Shown in pieces: positions 8,410 through 15,823 of a DNA stretch of 44,649 bases. Under the pieces are notes generated by a model. It did not search any database and was not told the DNA's origin. It saw only the letters and a list, made by a program, of their open reading frames with translations. Position 1 is the stretch's first letter; each line of letters opens with the position of its first letter. Both the position numbers and the translations under genes were made by a program. This DNA is from Methylococcaceae bacterium (lineage in GTDB: Bacteria > Pseudomonadota > Gammaproteobacteria > Methylococcales > Methylomonadaceae), in NCBI GenBank assembly GCA_014191975.1, contig BJHG01000008.1, positions 1 through 44,649 on the forward strand, read 5' to 3'.

Positions 8410-9006
8410 ATGAATACTTTATCTTTTTACATTCACGGCAACGCCGACGGTCACAATGAAATCTTAGAAATGCTGACGACTTTTTTAGCTTTTTTTGAAG
8501 GTTTGACGATAAATGGTGGCGCATCGAATAACTCGAATTTTTTAGGAGGCATTACCAGTCTCGCTAATATCCATCCGTTGTTAGTGCATTTTCCGATTGG
8601 ATTGTTGAGTTTATTTGTGGCGGTGGATTTAATCGGCACAGCAGCGAAAAAAACTAAATGGCGCGATTTTGCGAGCGGTTTGTTGTATTTAGGAACTGTA
8701 TTTGCGGGTTTGACGGTTTGGGCAGGGTTTATTGCCAGTGACACAGTGCCTCATGGTCACAATGTTCACGACATAATGGAACGCCACGAACAATTGGGGA
8801 TTTCAATTTTGGCATTATCAGCAGCGTTAAGCGCGTGGCGATTACGCCGTCCCGTTAACGGTTGGGGAATTTATAACGCGCTAACGGTAATTTTATTGGG
8901 CGTAATTATTTTCGGTGCAGATTTGGGTGGATTGATGGTTTACAAATATGGCGTAGCCGTTGAAGCAGTCACGGTTTCCTCAGAAGACAGTCATCACAAT
9001 CATTAA
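8410..9006 (+). CDS. DUF2231-type inner-membrane protein
   Basis: A 198-aa integral membrane protein. After ~45 mostly polar residues comes NIHPLLVHFPIGLLSLFVAV, the hallmark first segment of DUF2231 proteins. Three further hydrophobic segments follow (about residues 80-100, 125-140 and 150-175). Conserved histidines (HPLLVHF, HGHNVHD, MERHEQLG) lie in loops and could bind metal or haem; this is inference. The C-terminus ends in a His-rich SHHNH. It follows truA by 6 bases and may be co-transcribed. The family has no established biochemical role; some members sit near respiratory genes. Confidence 0.75.
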   Translation: MNTLSFYIHGNADGHNEILEMLTTFLAFFEGLTINGGASNNSNFLGGITSLANIHPLLVHFPIGLLSLFVAVDLIGTAAKKTKWRDFASGLLYLGTVFAGLTVWAGFIASDTVPHGHNVHDIMERHEQLGISILALSAALSAWRLRRPVNGWGIYNALTVILLGVIIFGADLGGLMVYKYGVAVEAVTVSSEDSHHNH

Positions 9007-9072
9007 CAATATTTTTAAAACTGTTAAAATCATTACGTTTTCGCAATTTGTTTAAATCAAAATAGGAGCGTT

Positions 9073-10284
9073 ATGACTTTAAAAATTTTAGTGCCACACC
9101 TTCCAGAATCTGTCAGCGACGCGACGCTAATTAGCTGGCACAAAAAAGTTGGTGATAGCGTCATGAAAAACGATAGTCTTGTTGATTTAGAAACCGACAA
9201 GGTGACGCTAGAAGTCGTCGCGCCAGAATCTGGGATTTTGTGCGAAATTTTAAAATTAGATGGTGCGATTGTTACTAGTGGCGAAGTTTTGGCGATGTTT
9301 GAAATTCAAAATATTCAAATCAACATCTCTAATATTTTAGACGATAACGACGATGTTAATAATCCCTTGACACCATCGATTCGTCGTTTATTGCGTGAAC
9401 ATGATTTAGACACGAGCAAAATTATTGGCACAGGCAAAGATGGACGATTAACAAAATCCGATGTTTTGGAGGTTATTAATCGACGTGCTTTGCAAGAAGC
9501 TGAAGTGGTTGCGCCAGTTTCAGAGCTTATCATTGTCACGGAATCGTTAAAAGAATTAGAACCTTCCACGCCATCGGAAAATCTACGTCCAGAACAGCGT
9601 GTTCCAATGACACGATTACGCGCGAAAGTAGCAGAGCGGTTATTGCAAGCCCAACAAAATGCGGCGATGTTGACGACGTTTAATGAAGTGAATATGCAAA
9701 ACGTGATGGATTTACGCAATCAATATAAAACCCGTTTTGAGAAAAAACATTCGGTGAAATTGGGTTTTATGTCTTTTTTCGTGAAAGCCTCGATTGAAGC
9801 ATTAAAGCATTTCCCTGTCATCAACGCTTCAATTGATGATAACGATATTATTTACCACGGTTATTACGATATTGGTATTGCGGTCAGTACCGAAAAAGGG
9901 TTGATTGTTCCGGTTTTGCGTGACGCAGATCAACTCGATTTTGCGGGTATTGAGCAAAGTATTGTGGAGTTTGGTGAAAAAACTCGTGATGCTAAATTGA
10001 GTTACGACGATTTGAAAGGTGGCACGTTTACGATTACCAACGGTGGCGTATTTGGTTCGATGTTGTCTACGCCGATTTTGAATCCGCCCCAATCTGCGAT
10101 TTTAGGAATGCACGCGATTAAAGAACGTGCAGTGGTTGAAAATGGAAAAATTGTCATTCGTCCGATTATGTATTTGGCATTGTCGTATGACCACCGTTTA
10201 GTTGATGGACGGGATGCGGTGCAGTTTTTAGTGACAATTAAAGAATGTTTAGAATCGCCCGCGCATTTATTATTAAACATTTAA
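9073..10284 (+). CDS. sucB: Dihydrolipoamide succinyltransferase (E2 of 2-oxoglutarate dehydrogenase)
   Basis: This is the E2 core of the 2-oxoglutarate dehydrogenase complex and transfers succinyl from lipoamide to CoA. The 403-aa protein has one lipoyl domain (residues 1-80, lipoylated Lys about 43 in ETDKVTLEV). A short linker follows, then an E3-binding domain (about 105-145, [13 protein letters not shown]). The catalytic domain ends with [13 protein letters not shown], which carries the active His (about 374) and Asp. It is preceded by the RBS AGGAG. sucA and lpd, usually adjacent, are not in the window; sucCD are ~29 kb away. Substrate assignment rests on single-lipoyl SucB-type architecture and the [12 protein letters not shown] start. 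Confidence 0.93.
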   Translation: MTLKILVPHLPESVSDATLISWHKKVGDSVMKNDSLVDLETDKVTLEVVAPESGILCEILKLDGAIVTSGEVLAMFEIQNIQINISNILDDNDDVNNPLTPSIRRLLREHDLDTSKIIGTGKDGRLTKSDVLEVINRRALQEAEVVAPVSELIIVTESLKELEPSTPSENLRPEQRVPMTRLRAKVAERLLQAQQNAAMLTTFNEVNMQNVMDLRNQYKTRFEKKHSVKLGFMSFFVKASIEALKHFPVINASIDDNDIIYHGYYDIGIAVSTEKGLIVPVLRDADQLDFAGIEQSIVEFGEKTRDAKLSYDDLKGGTFTITNGGVFGSMLSTPILNPPQSAILGMHAIKERAVVENGKIVIRPIMYLALSYDHRLVDGRDAVQFLVTIKECLESPAHLLLNI

Positions 10285-10297
10285 AAAAGGAAAAATC

Positions 10298-11314
10298 ATG
10301 ATTCAAATTCAAGGCTGGGCTGCAAAAAGTCCAAAAGCAGCTTTAGAACTTATTTCAGTTGACGCGGATGATCTAGGCGCAGAAGACGTTGAAGTCCTTG
10401 TTGAACATTGTGGCATTTGTCATTCTGATTTATCGATGTTGAATAACGATTGGGGTTTTACCTCGTACCCGATTATTCCTGGTCATGAAGTCATCGGAAC
10501 CATTATAGCAATCGGTAGTGCGGTCAAAGGTTTAAAAGTGGGGCAGCGCGTAGGCGTGGGTTGGAATTCAGGAAGTTGTATGCACTGCCAGGAATGCGTC
10601 ACTGGGCAACATAATCTTTGTTCACAAGCATTGCCAACCATTGCAGGCGGACATCACGGTGGTTTTGCCAACAAAATCCGAGCGCATTGGGTTTGGGTCA
10701 TTCCGTTACCAGAAAATTTAGACGCAAGTTCGGCAGGACCTTTGTTGTGTGGCGGTATTACGGTTTTTGCACCGTTTCTTAATTTCGACATTAAACCCAC
10801 GCATCACGTTGGAGTTTTGGGAATTGGTGGTTTAGGGCATTTGGGCTTGAAATTTGCGAACGCTTGGGGTTGTGAAGTCACAGCGTTCACGACTTCTGAA
10901 TTGAAAGTTGACGAAGCCAAACGTTTTGGCGCACATAACGTGATTACCAGTTACGACACGGATTCGATTTTAAAAGCCGTAAATTCATTCGATTTGTTGT
11001 TAGTGACAGTGAATGTGCCGTTGGACTGGGCGACTTTACTCAAAACGTTAAAACCAAATGGTAGAATGCACGTTGTCGGCGCAGTACTTGAACCGATGCC
11101 AATTCCTGCAATGAATTTAATTTTTGGGCAAAAAAGCATTTCGGGTTCGCCAACAGGTTCGCCCGCTGCAATCGCGACGATGCTTGAATTTGCCGCGCGT
11201 CACAATATAGCACCACAAGTCGAACATTTCCCAATGTCACAAGTAAATGAAGCACTCGCACATTTAATTGACGGCAAAGCACGTTACCGTATTGTATTAG
11301 ATGCAGATTTTTAA
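10298..11314 (+). CDS. ahr: NADPH-dependent aldehyde reductase, zinc alcohol dehydrogenase family (Ahr-like)
   Basis: A 338-aa zinc-dependent medium-chain dehydrogenase/reductase, very like E. coli Ahr (YjgB) along its length. It is expected to reduce a broad range of aldehydes to alcohols. The catalytic zinc site is visible (Cys38 in HCGICHSD, His63-Glu64 in PGHEV). A structural-zinc cysteine cluster (SCMHCQECVTGQHNLC) and the Rossmann motif GIGGLGHLG follow. LPENLDASSAGPLLCGGITVF is characteristic of the YahK/Ahr subgroup. It follows sucB by 13 bases with an AAGGA RBS, so it may be co-transcribed, although no metabolic link is obvious. Confidence 0.87.
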   Translation: MIQIQGWAAKSPKAALELISVDADDLGAEDVEVLVEHCGICHSDLSMLNNDWGFTSYPIIPGHEVIGTIIAIGSAVKGLKVGQRVGVGWNSGSCMHCQECVTGQHNLCSQALPTIAGGHHGGFANKIRAHWVWVIPLPENLDASSAGPLLCGGITVFAPFLNFDIKPTHHVGVLGIGGLGHLGLKFANAWGCEVTAFTTSELKVDEAKRFGAHNVITSYDTDSILKAVNSFDLLLVTVNVPLDWATLLKTLKPNGRMHVVGAVLEPMPIPAMNLIFGQKSISGSPTGSPAAIATMLEFAARHNIAPQVEHFPMSQVNEALAHLIDGKARYRIVLDADF

Positions 11315-11389
11315 TTTTATTTGTTGACGATTTTTATTCATAACAGTAAGTTACACATTTTTAATTACCTAATTACTCAAGAGTTTTTG

Positions 11390-12574
11390 ATGAACAACTT
11401 TCCTAGAATTAGCCGCTTGCCACCTTACGTTTTCAACATAGTCAATGACTTAAAAGCCAAGGCACGTGCCGATGGTGAGGATATTATTGATTTTGGCATG
11501 GGAAATCCTGACCAACCGACACCGCAACATATTGTGGATAAGTTAATCGAAGCTGTGCAACGTCCTGACACACACCGTTATTCAGTTTCGCGTGGCGTGC
11601 CACGGTTACGAAAAGCGATTTGTAATTGGTATAAAAACCGTTTCGATGTGGATTTAGATTTTGATACTGAAGCGATAGTTACGATTGGTTCAAAAGAAGG
11701 TTTAGCGCATTTGGCGTTAGCGACTTTAGGACCTGGCGATGTGGTACTTGTGCCAAATCCTGCTTATCCAATTCACCCTTATGGCGTAGTGATTGCAGGT
11801 GCGGATGTGCGTCATGTGCCACTTGTAGCAGGAAGTGACTTTTTTGAAGAATTAAACAGTGCGATTATTAACTGCTTACCAAAACCTAAAATGCTGATTT
11901 TAAATTTTCCTGGTAATCCCACCAGTGAATGTGTGGATTTAGACTTTTTTGAAAAAGTTGTTGCTGTCGCCAAAGAGCATAACATTTGGGTCGTTCAAGA
12001 TATTGCTTATGCAGACATCGTTTTTGATGGCTATAAAGCGCCGTCGATTTTACAAGTGGCAGGCGCAAAAGATGTGGCAGTCGAATTTTTCTCGTTATCG
12101 AAAAGCTACAATATGCCAGGTTGGCGCGTGGGCTTTATGTGCGGAAATAAAGAACTCGTTGCTGCCTTATCACGCATCAAATCCTATTTGGATTATGGTA
12201 CTTTTGCGCCAATTCAAATTGCGGCGATTGCTGCATTAGAAGGTCCGCAAGAATGTGTTGCCGAAATTGCTGAAATGTATCAAAAACGCCGTGACGTATT
12301 ATGTGAAGGCTTAAATGCGTTCGGTTGGGTAGTTGAAAAACCGAAAGCCACGATGTTTGTGTGGGCAAAAATTCCTGAAGCCTACGCTGAAATGGGATCA
12401 TTGGAATTCTGCAAAAAATTATTGATTGATGCAAAAGTCGCGGTTGCGCCAGGTATCGGTTTTGGTCAATACGGTGATGATCATGTGCGATTTGGTTTGA
12501 TTGAAAATGAAAATCGTACTCGTCAAGCAGTACGTGGTATCAAAGCAATGTTTAAAAAAGACGGCGTAATTTAA
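11390..12574 (+). CDS. alaC: AlaC/YfdZ-type alanine transaminase
   Basis: A PLP-dependent class I aminotransferase, 394 aa from ATG 11390, predicted to make alanine from pyruvate and glutamate. The motifs are [37 protein letters not shown] and the PLP-lysine region [15 protein letters not shown]. An in-frame start at 11321 would add 23 residues with no homology, so ATG 11390, whose product begins [12 protein letters not shown] as in the family, is chosen. It directly precedes hom (10-base gap). The alaC-hom-thrC order is common in gammaproteobacteria, where thrC would come next. Confidence 0.92.
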   Translation: MNNFPRISRLPPYVFNIVNDLKAKARADGEDIIDFGMGNPDQPTPQHIVDKLIEAVQRPDTHRYSVSRGVPRLRKAICNWYKNRFDVDLDFDTEAIVTIGSKEGLAHLALATLGPGDVVLVPNPAYPIHPYGVVIAGADVRHVPLVAGSDFFEELNSAIINCLPKPKMLILNFPGNPTSECVDLDFFEKVVAVAKEHNIWVVQDIAYADIVFDGYKAPSILQVAGAKDVAVEFFSLSKSYNMPGWRVGFMCGNKELVAALSRIKSYLDYGTFAPIQIAAIAALEGPQECVAEIAEMYQKRRDVLCEGLNAFGWVVEKPKATMFVWAKIPEAYAEMGSLEFCKKLLIDAKVAVAPGIGFGQYGDDHVRFGLIENENRTRQAVRGIKAMFKKDGVI

Positions 12575-12584
12575 GGAGAACTTT

Positions 12585-13895
12585 TTGAAACCAGTAAAAA
12601 TAGGTATTTTAGGATTAGGCACAGTTGGCGGTGGCGCGGCAAAAGTTTTGCAACGCAACGCCGCAGAAATTGCTAGAAGGGCAGGACGTGAAATTATTAT
12701 CACTCGTGCGTCAGCCAGCGATTTGAGCAAACCGCGTTTGTGTGACACGTTAAACATCGAACTGACCACAAACGGTTTTGATATTATCAACGACCCCGAA
12801 ATCGACATCATCATCGAAACGATTGGTGGCGCGGGAATCGTGAAAAATATGGTGTTGCAAGCGATTGAAAACGGCAAACACGTTGTCACCGCAAACAAAT
12901 CACTCATCGCGTTGCACGGAAATGAGATTTTTGCCAAAGCGAGCGAAAAAGGCGTGATTGTCGCATTTGAGGCGGCGGTTGCTGGCGGTATTCCAATTAT
13001 CAAAGCAATTCGTGAAGGCTTGAGCGGCAATCAAATTGAATGGCTCGCAGGGATTATCAACGGCACGAGCAATTTCATTTTGACCGAAATGCGAGACAAA
13101 GGGCGTGATTTTGCCGACGTGTTAGCCGAAGCGCAGGCATTAGGTTATGCCGAAGCGGATCCGACTTTTGACGTGGAAGGCATCGACGCAGGACATAAAT
13201 TGACGATTTTAGCGTCGATTGCGTTTGGAATTCCGTTGCAATTCGACAAAGTTTATACCGAAGGCATTACGCAAATTACCCGCACTGATGTGGAATATGC
13301 CGAGCAGTTGGGTTATCGGATTAAAAGTTTGGGCGTAGCGCGTAAAACCGAAAAAGGGATTGAATTGCGCGTACACCCAACCTTAATTCCTGAACGGCGT
13401 TTGATTGCGAATGTGAATGGCGTGATGAATGCGGTGTTGGTGAAAGGCGATGCGGTTGGCGCGACGTTGTATTATGGTGCGGGCGCAGGTGCAGAGCCAA
13501 CAGGTTCGGCGGTGGTTGCCGATGTGATTGATGTGGTGCGTGCGTTGACCAGTGACCCTGAAAATCGTGTGCCGCATTTAGCGTTCCAAGCCAATGCGCT
13601 GGCGGATATTCCTGTTTTAGATTCGGGTGACTTCCAAACCGCGTATTACTTGCGCTTGCACGCTGAGGATAAATCGGGCGTTTTAGCGGATGTGACACGA
13701 ATTTTGGCGGATTGTGACATCAGTATCGAAGCGATTTTGCAAAAACCACCTGCCAAAAATGAAACGATTGTGCCGATTATTTTATTGACGCAAGTGACCC
13801 AAGAACACAAGCTCAATGCGGCGATTGCCAAAATTGAACAATTAGAAACGGTTAGCGGTAAGGTGAATCGGATTCGGTTGGAAACGTTGGGGTAG
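12585..13895 (+). CDS. hom: Homoserine dehydrogenase
   Basis: Hom reduces aspartate semialdehyde to homoserine in threonine and methionine synthesis. The 436-aa, monofunctional protein has the NAD(P)-binding GILGLGTVGGG at the N-terminus, the catalytic-domain motif GIINGTSNFILTEM and FAEADPTFDVEGIDAGHK-like residues near 188. A C-terminal ACT domain (about 350-430, YLRLHAEDKSGVLADVTRIL) implies threonine feedback. The start is TTG at 12585, well placed 6 bases after a strong AAGGAG. thrC normally follows hom; here ~1.9 kb of accessory genes separates them. Confidence 0.96.
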   Translation: MKPVKIGILGLGTVGGGAAKVLQRNAAEIARRAGREIIITRASASDLSKPRLCDTLNIELTTNGFDIINDPEIDIIIETIGGAGIVKNMVLQAIENGKHVVTANKSLIALHGNEIFAKASEKGVIVAFEAAVAGGIPIIKAIREGLSGNQIEWLAGIINGTSNFILTEMRDKGRDFADVLAEAQALGYAEADPTFDVEGIDAGHKLTILASIAFGIPLQFDKVYTEGITQITRTDVEYAEQLGYRIKSLGVARKTEKGIELRVHPTLIPERRLIANVNGVMNAVLVKGDAVGATLYYGAGAGAEPTGSAVVADVIDVVRALTSDPENRVPHLAFQANALADIPVLDSGDFQTAYYLRLHAEDKSGVLADVTRILADCDISIEAILQKPPAKNETIVPIILLTQVTQEHKLNAAIAKIEQLETVSGKVNRIRLETLG

Positions 13896-13907
13896 GTGTA
13901 ACAAGTT

Positions 13908-13944
13908 GGCGTAGTGAAATCACAAAAGCTACGCCTTATTTTTA
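13908..13944 (+). terminator. terminator-like hairpin after hom
   Basis: GGCGTAG (13908-13914) pairs with CTACGCC (13929-13935) across a 14-base loop and is followed by TTATTTTTATT. It would stop or weaken transcription from hom into the accessory island, and the thrC beyond it. Confidence 0.6.
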
Positions 13945-13957
13945 TTAAGGACACTTT

Positions 13958-14350
13958 ATGAAACAGTTTGTTGTTGCTTTTTATTTATCCGTTATTTCAA
14001 TATCTGCATATTCAATGGAAGAAACAACGGGAAGTACGATAGTAGAAGGTGCAAGAGAGTACGGCAGGTACAACCAAGGTTTTAAAGATATTGATACGAA
14101 CTCTACACTCATGTATTCAGGATTTGTTTTAGGCGTTGCTAATGTTTTATCAATTTCAAAATTATCTTGTTTTCCTAGTAAAACAGATGGCGACCAAGTG
14201 ATAAGTATTGTAACTAAATACATTCTTGCTAATCCTGAAGAATGGAATTTGAAAGGAGTTCAATTAGTTTCAAATGGGATAACATCAACATTTTCATGTA
14301 AAACAGAACACAGAAGTTCAGAGAAAACAGATAACAGCAGGAGTTATTGA
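13958..14350 (+). CDS. Rap1a/Tai-family-like exported protein
   Basis: A 130-aa protein with a Sec signal (MKQFVVAFYLSVISISAYS). The mature part shows the Rap1a/Tai pattern: a Gly-containing helix (YSGFVLGVANVL), a Cys-Pro step (SCFPSKTDGDQ), a helix IVTKYILANPEE, and a closing VQLVSNGITSTFSCK with the second Cys of a likely disulfide. Characterised Rap1a and Tai4 proteins are periplasmic immunity proteins against type VI amidase effectors, but many homologues stand alone. No effector or secretion gene is nearby. Placed just before toxin-antitoxin modules, it probably arrived with the island. The immunity role is inference. Confidence 0.65.
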   Translation: MKQFVVAFYLSVISISAYSMEETTGSTIVEGAREYGRYNQGFKDIDTNSTLMYSGFVLGVANVLSISKLSCFPSKTDGDQVISIVTKYILANPEEWNLKGVQLVSNGITSTFSCKTEHRSSEKTDNSRSY

Positions 14351-14434
14351 ATAAAATTTGGCAGATTTTCATTTCCAAGAAAGTTGTCATCAATTCGTGA
14401 ATAAAGTTTCTGTTGTTTTGTCGTCGTTGGAGGA

Positions 14435-14461
14435 TTAGCGAGGAGTTTTGAAAATGATTGC
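14435..14461 (+). repeat. toxin-antitoxin leader repeat, copy 1
   Basis: This is the first of four copies of a short sequence holding stop, RBS and start: TTAGCGAGGAGTTTTGAAAA followed by TGATTGC. It shares the exact 20-mer GGAGTTTTGAAAATGATTGC with copy 4. It supplies the RBS and first codons of the antitoxin at 14454. Confidence 0.8.
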
Positions 14462-14681
14462 CGTGCCACAATACTTAGAACAGCCATTTCAAGAAATTGC
14501 AGAAATGGAACACAAACCCGTTGATAAATTCTTAGAGCAAACACTCGTTGAATTTATTGACGATTATCACGATGCAAGACTTGCTGAACAAGCGATAAAA
14601 GAAGTTCACAACTGCGAAGATAACGTACTTTCTTTAACTGACGCTAGAAAACTCTACGATGAATTGGTCAGTTCAAATTAA
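14454..14681 (+). CDS. RelB-like antitoxin of a RelE toxin pair
   Basis: A 75-aa acidic protein, MIAVPQYLEQPFQEIAEM..., predicted to be an antitoxin. It overlaps the downstream RelE-type toxin by 23 bases, is small and acidic, and has a helical C-terminus (LTDARKLYDEL) suited to toxin binding. ATG 14454 is chosen because GGAG at 14442-14445 sits 8 bases upstream; the TTG at 14448 is too close. No clear DNA-binding fold (ribbon-helix-helix or AbrB) is identified, although the N-terminal half could form one. Function comes from context. Confidence 0.75.
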   Translation: MIAVPQYLEQPFQEIAEMEHKPVDKFLEQTLVEFIDDYHDARLAEQAIKEVHNCEDNVLSLTDARKLYDELVSSN

Positions 14682-14931
14682 AGAAAAGGCGGTTAAATCG
14701 CTAGCCAAAATTAATCGCAAAGATGCTGAAACAATTTGGCATTTTTTAGAAAATGAGTTGCCGACGATGGAAAATCCACGTCAAAAAGGAAAAGCCTTAG
14801 TCGTTGAATTCAGAGGAATGTGGCGATACAGAATTGGGGATTATCGGATTATTTGCGAAATTCAAGACCAAAAAGTAACCGTGATGGTTATCGAAGTTGA
14901 ACATCGGTCGAAGGTTTATAAATTGCATTAG
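14659..14931 (+). CDS. RelE-family mRNA interferase toxin
   Basis: A 90-aa RelE/ParE-superfamily protein. RelE toxins cleave ribosome-bound mRNA. The pattern is typical: NWSVQIKEKAVKSLAKINRKD, an EN...R-rich central part, FRGMWRYRIGDYRIICEI with the conserved basic and aromatic residues, and VIEVEHRSKVYKL at the end. It overlaps its antitoxin by 23 bases, which couples their translation. The stop codon TAG lies within copy 2 of the leader repeat. Confidence 0.87.
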   Translation: MNWSVQIKEKAVKSLAKINRKDAETIWHFLENELPTMENPRQKGKALVVEFRGMWRYRIGDYRIICEIQDQKVTVMVIEVEHRSKVYKLH

Positions 14932-14958
14932 CGAGGCATCTTGAAAATGATTGCACAA
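14928..14958 (+). repeat. toxin-antitoxin leader repeat, copy 2
   Basis: Second copy, containing GCGAGGCATCTTGAAAATGA (14931-14950), identical over 20 bases to copy 3, then TTGCACAA shared with copy 4. It provides the RBS and start of the 71-aa antitoxin-like gene. Confidence 0.8.
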
Positions 14959-15162
14959 GCACAACCGCAAAAACTCACTGAATTACAGCTTGAGTTGCTG
15001 AAAATGTTTAGTTACCAACTCAACCAAGAACAGTTGTTGGACATCAAAAATTTGTTGGCGAATTACTTTGCAAACAAAGCGACTGAAGAAATGGATAAAC
15101 TTTGGGATGCAAACAATTGGAACAATGACACGATGGAACAGTGGCTGGGCGAGGCATCTTGA
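14947..15162 (+). CDS. Orphan antitoxin-like small protein
   Basis: A 71-aa protein from ATG 14947. It begins MIAQAQPQKLTELQLELLKM and ends with EEMDKLWDANNWNNDTMEQWLGEAS. The pattern (LQxxLLKMFSY, then ANYFANKATEEMDKLW and a W-N/E-x-x-T/DM tail) resembles small proteins often found before PIN-domain toxins, especially in cyanobacteria. No PIN gene follows; the next gene is a Phd-type antitoxin starting 2 bases after its stop. It therefore looks like an antitoxin that has lost its toxin. A TTG at 14941 is an alternative start. Confidence 0.6.
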   Translation: MIAQAQPQKLTELQLELLKMFSYQLNQEQLLDIKNLLANYFANKATEEMDKLWDANNWNNDTMEQWLGEAS

Positions 15163-15168
15163 AAATGA
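15149..15168 (+). repeat. toxin-antitoxin leader repeat, copy 3
   Basis: GCGAGGCATCTTGAAAATGA, identical to copy 2 over 20 bases. Its first half encodes the last residues (GEAS) and stop of the orphan antitoxin; its second half is the start region of the Phd-like antitoxin. Confidence 0.8.
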
Positions 15169-15422
15169 ACACATTAAGCGCGAATGAATTAAACATAAAA
15201 GGCGTGAATGCCATTGAATTGGCACTTGCGAATCAATCCGAAATTTCTATTTCAGTTGAAGGCGTGCCAAAATTTGTGGTAATTAGCGCAGAACATTACA
15301 ACTATTTGCGCGAATGTGAACTTATAGCTGCAATTGCTGAAACGAAAGCCGATATTGAAGCGGGACGTTTTGTAACGTGTAGCCCAGAGGAACATTTGGC
15401 GCGAATTTCAAGTCAGTTATGA
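15165..15422 (+). CDS. Phd/YefM-family antitoxin
   Basis: An 85-aa antitoxin from ATG 15165. The N-terminal Phd/YefM DNA-binding region is clear: NTLSANELNIKGVNAIELAL, then EISISVEGVPKFVVISAEHYNYL. A C-terminal helical tail (ECELIAAIAETKADIEAG) would wrap the toxin. It overlaps the downstream RelE/YafQ-like toxin by 4 bases (ATGA). Such pairs autorepress their operon. Starts further upstream (GTG 15141 or TTG 15159) are possible but less well placed. Confidence 0.88.
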   Translation: MNTLSANELNIKGVNAIELALANQSEISISVEGVPKFVVISAEHYNYLRECELIAAIAETKADIEAGRFVTCSPEEHLARISSQL

Positions 15423-15694
15423 CTTTTCAGCTTGTTTATACTGAAAAGTTTGAAAAATGGGTGATTCGATTTTTAAAACAACATCCCGACGTAAAACAAA
15501 AATATCTGAAAACGTTGCAATTGTTAGAGTTGAATCCACATCATCCTTCGCTTCGGCTTCATCGTTTATCGGGTAAATTGAAAAAGTTTCATTCTGCTTC
15601 GATTGATATGTTTTATCGCATCACATTGGAATTTGAGATACGCGACAACATGATTATTTTGGTGGATGTTGGAACGCTTGATGATGTTTATTAG
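15419..15694 (+). CDS. RelE/StbE-family toxin (plasmid-stabilisation type)
   Basis: A 91-aa RelE/ParE-superfamily toxin: FQLVYTEKFEKWVIRFLKQH, KTLQLLELNPHHPSLRLHRLSG, FYRITLEFEIRDNMIILVDVG. The NPxHPSLRxHxLSG segment with basic residues is typical of the RelE/StbE subgroup. It probably inhibits translation by mRNA cleavage; the exact target is not predictable. It forms a coupled pair with the Phd antitoxin. The fourth leader repeat lies just after its stop. Confidence 0.85.
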   Translation: MTFQLVYTEKFEKWVIRFLKQHPDVKQKYLKTLQLLELNPHHPSLRLHRLSGKLKKFHSASIDMFYRITLEFEIRDNMIILVDVGTLDDVY

Positions 15695-15696
15695 TA

Positions 15697-15727
15697 TTAA
15701 CGCGGAGTTTTGAAAATGATTGCACAA
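15697..15727 (+). repeat. toxin-antitoxin leader repeat, copy 4, with antitoxin remnant
   Basis: Contains GGAGTTTTGAAAATGATTGC (15704-15723), identical to copy 1, then ACAA. What follows (AACTCACAGAAATG) resembles the sequence after copy 2 (AAACTCACTGAATTA) with about 12 bases missing. It is the start of an antitoxin gene like the 71-aa one, truncated by deletion and now leading into the thrC upstream region. Confidence 0.7.
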
Positions 15728-15823
15728 AACTCACAGAAATGTTTTCAATTAGCGAAAAATCACAAAACAGTTAAAATACCCCACCCAAAAATTTACATAC
15801 TAAAACTTTTCATAGGAAAAAAA

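Noticed and set aside
13321-13698. A 125-aa minus-strand frame inside hom
   Set aside because: It is antisense to a well-conserved gene and His/Arg-rich from codon bias, with no recognisable domain or ribosome site.
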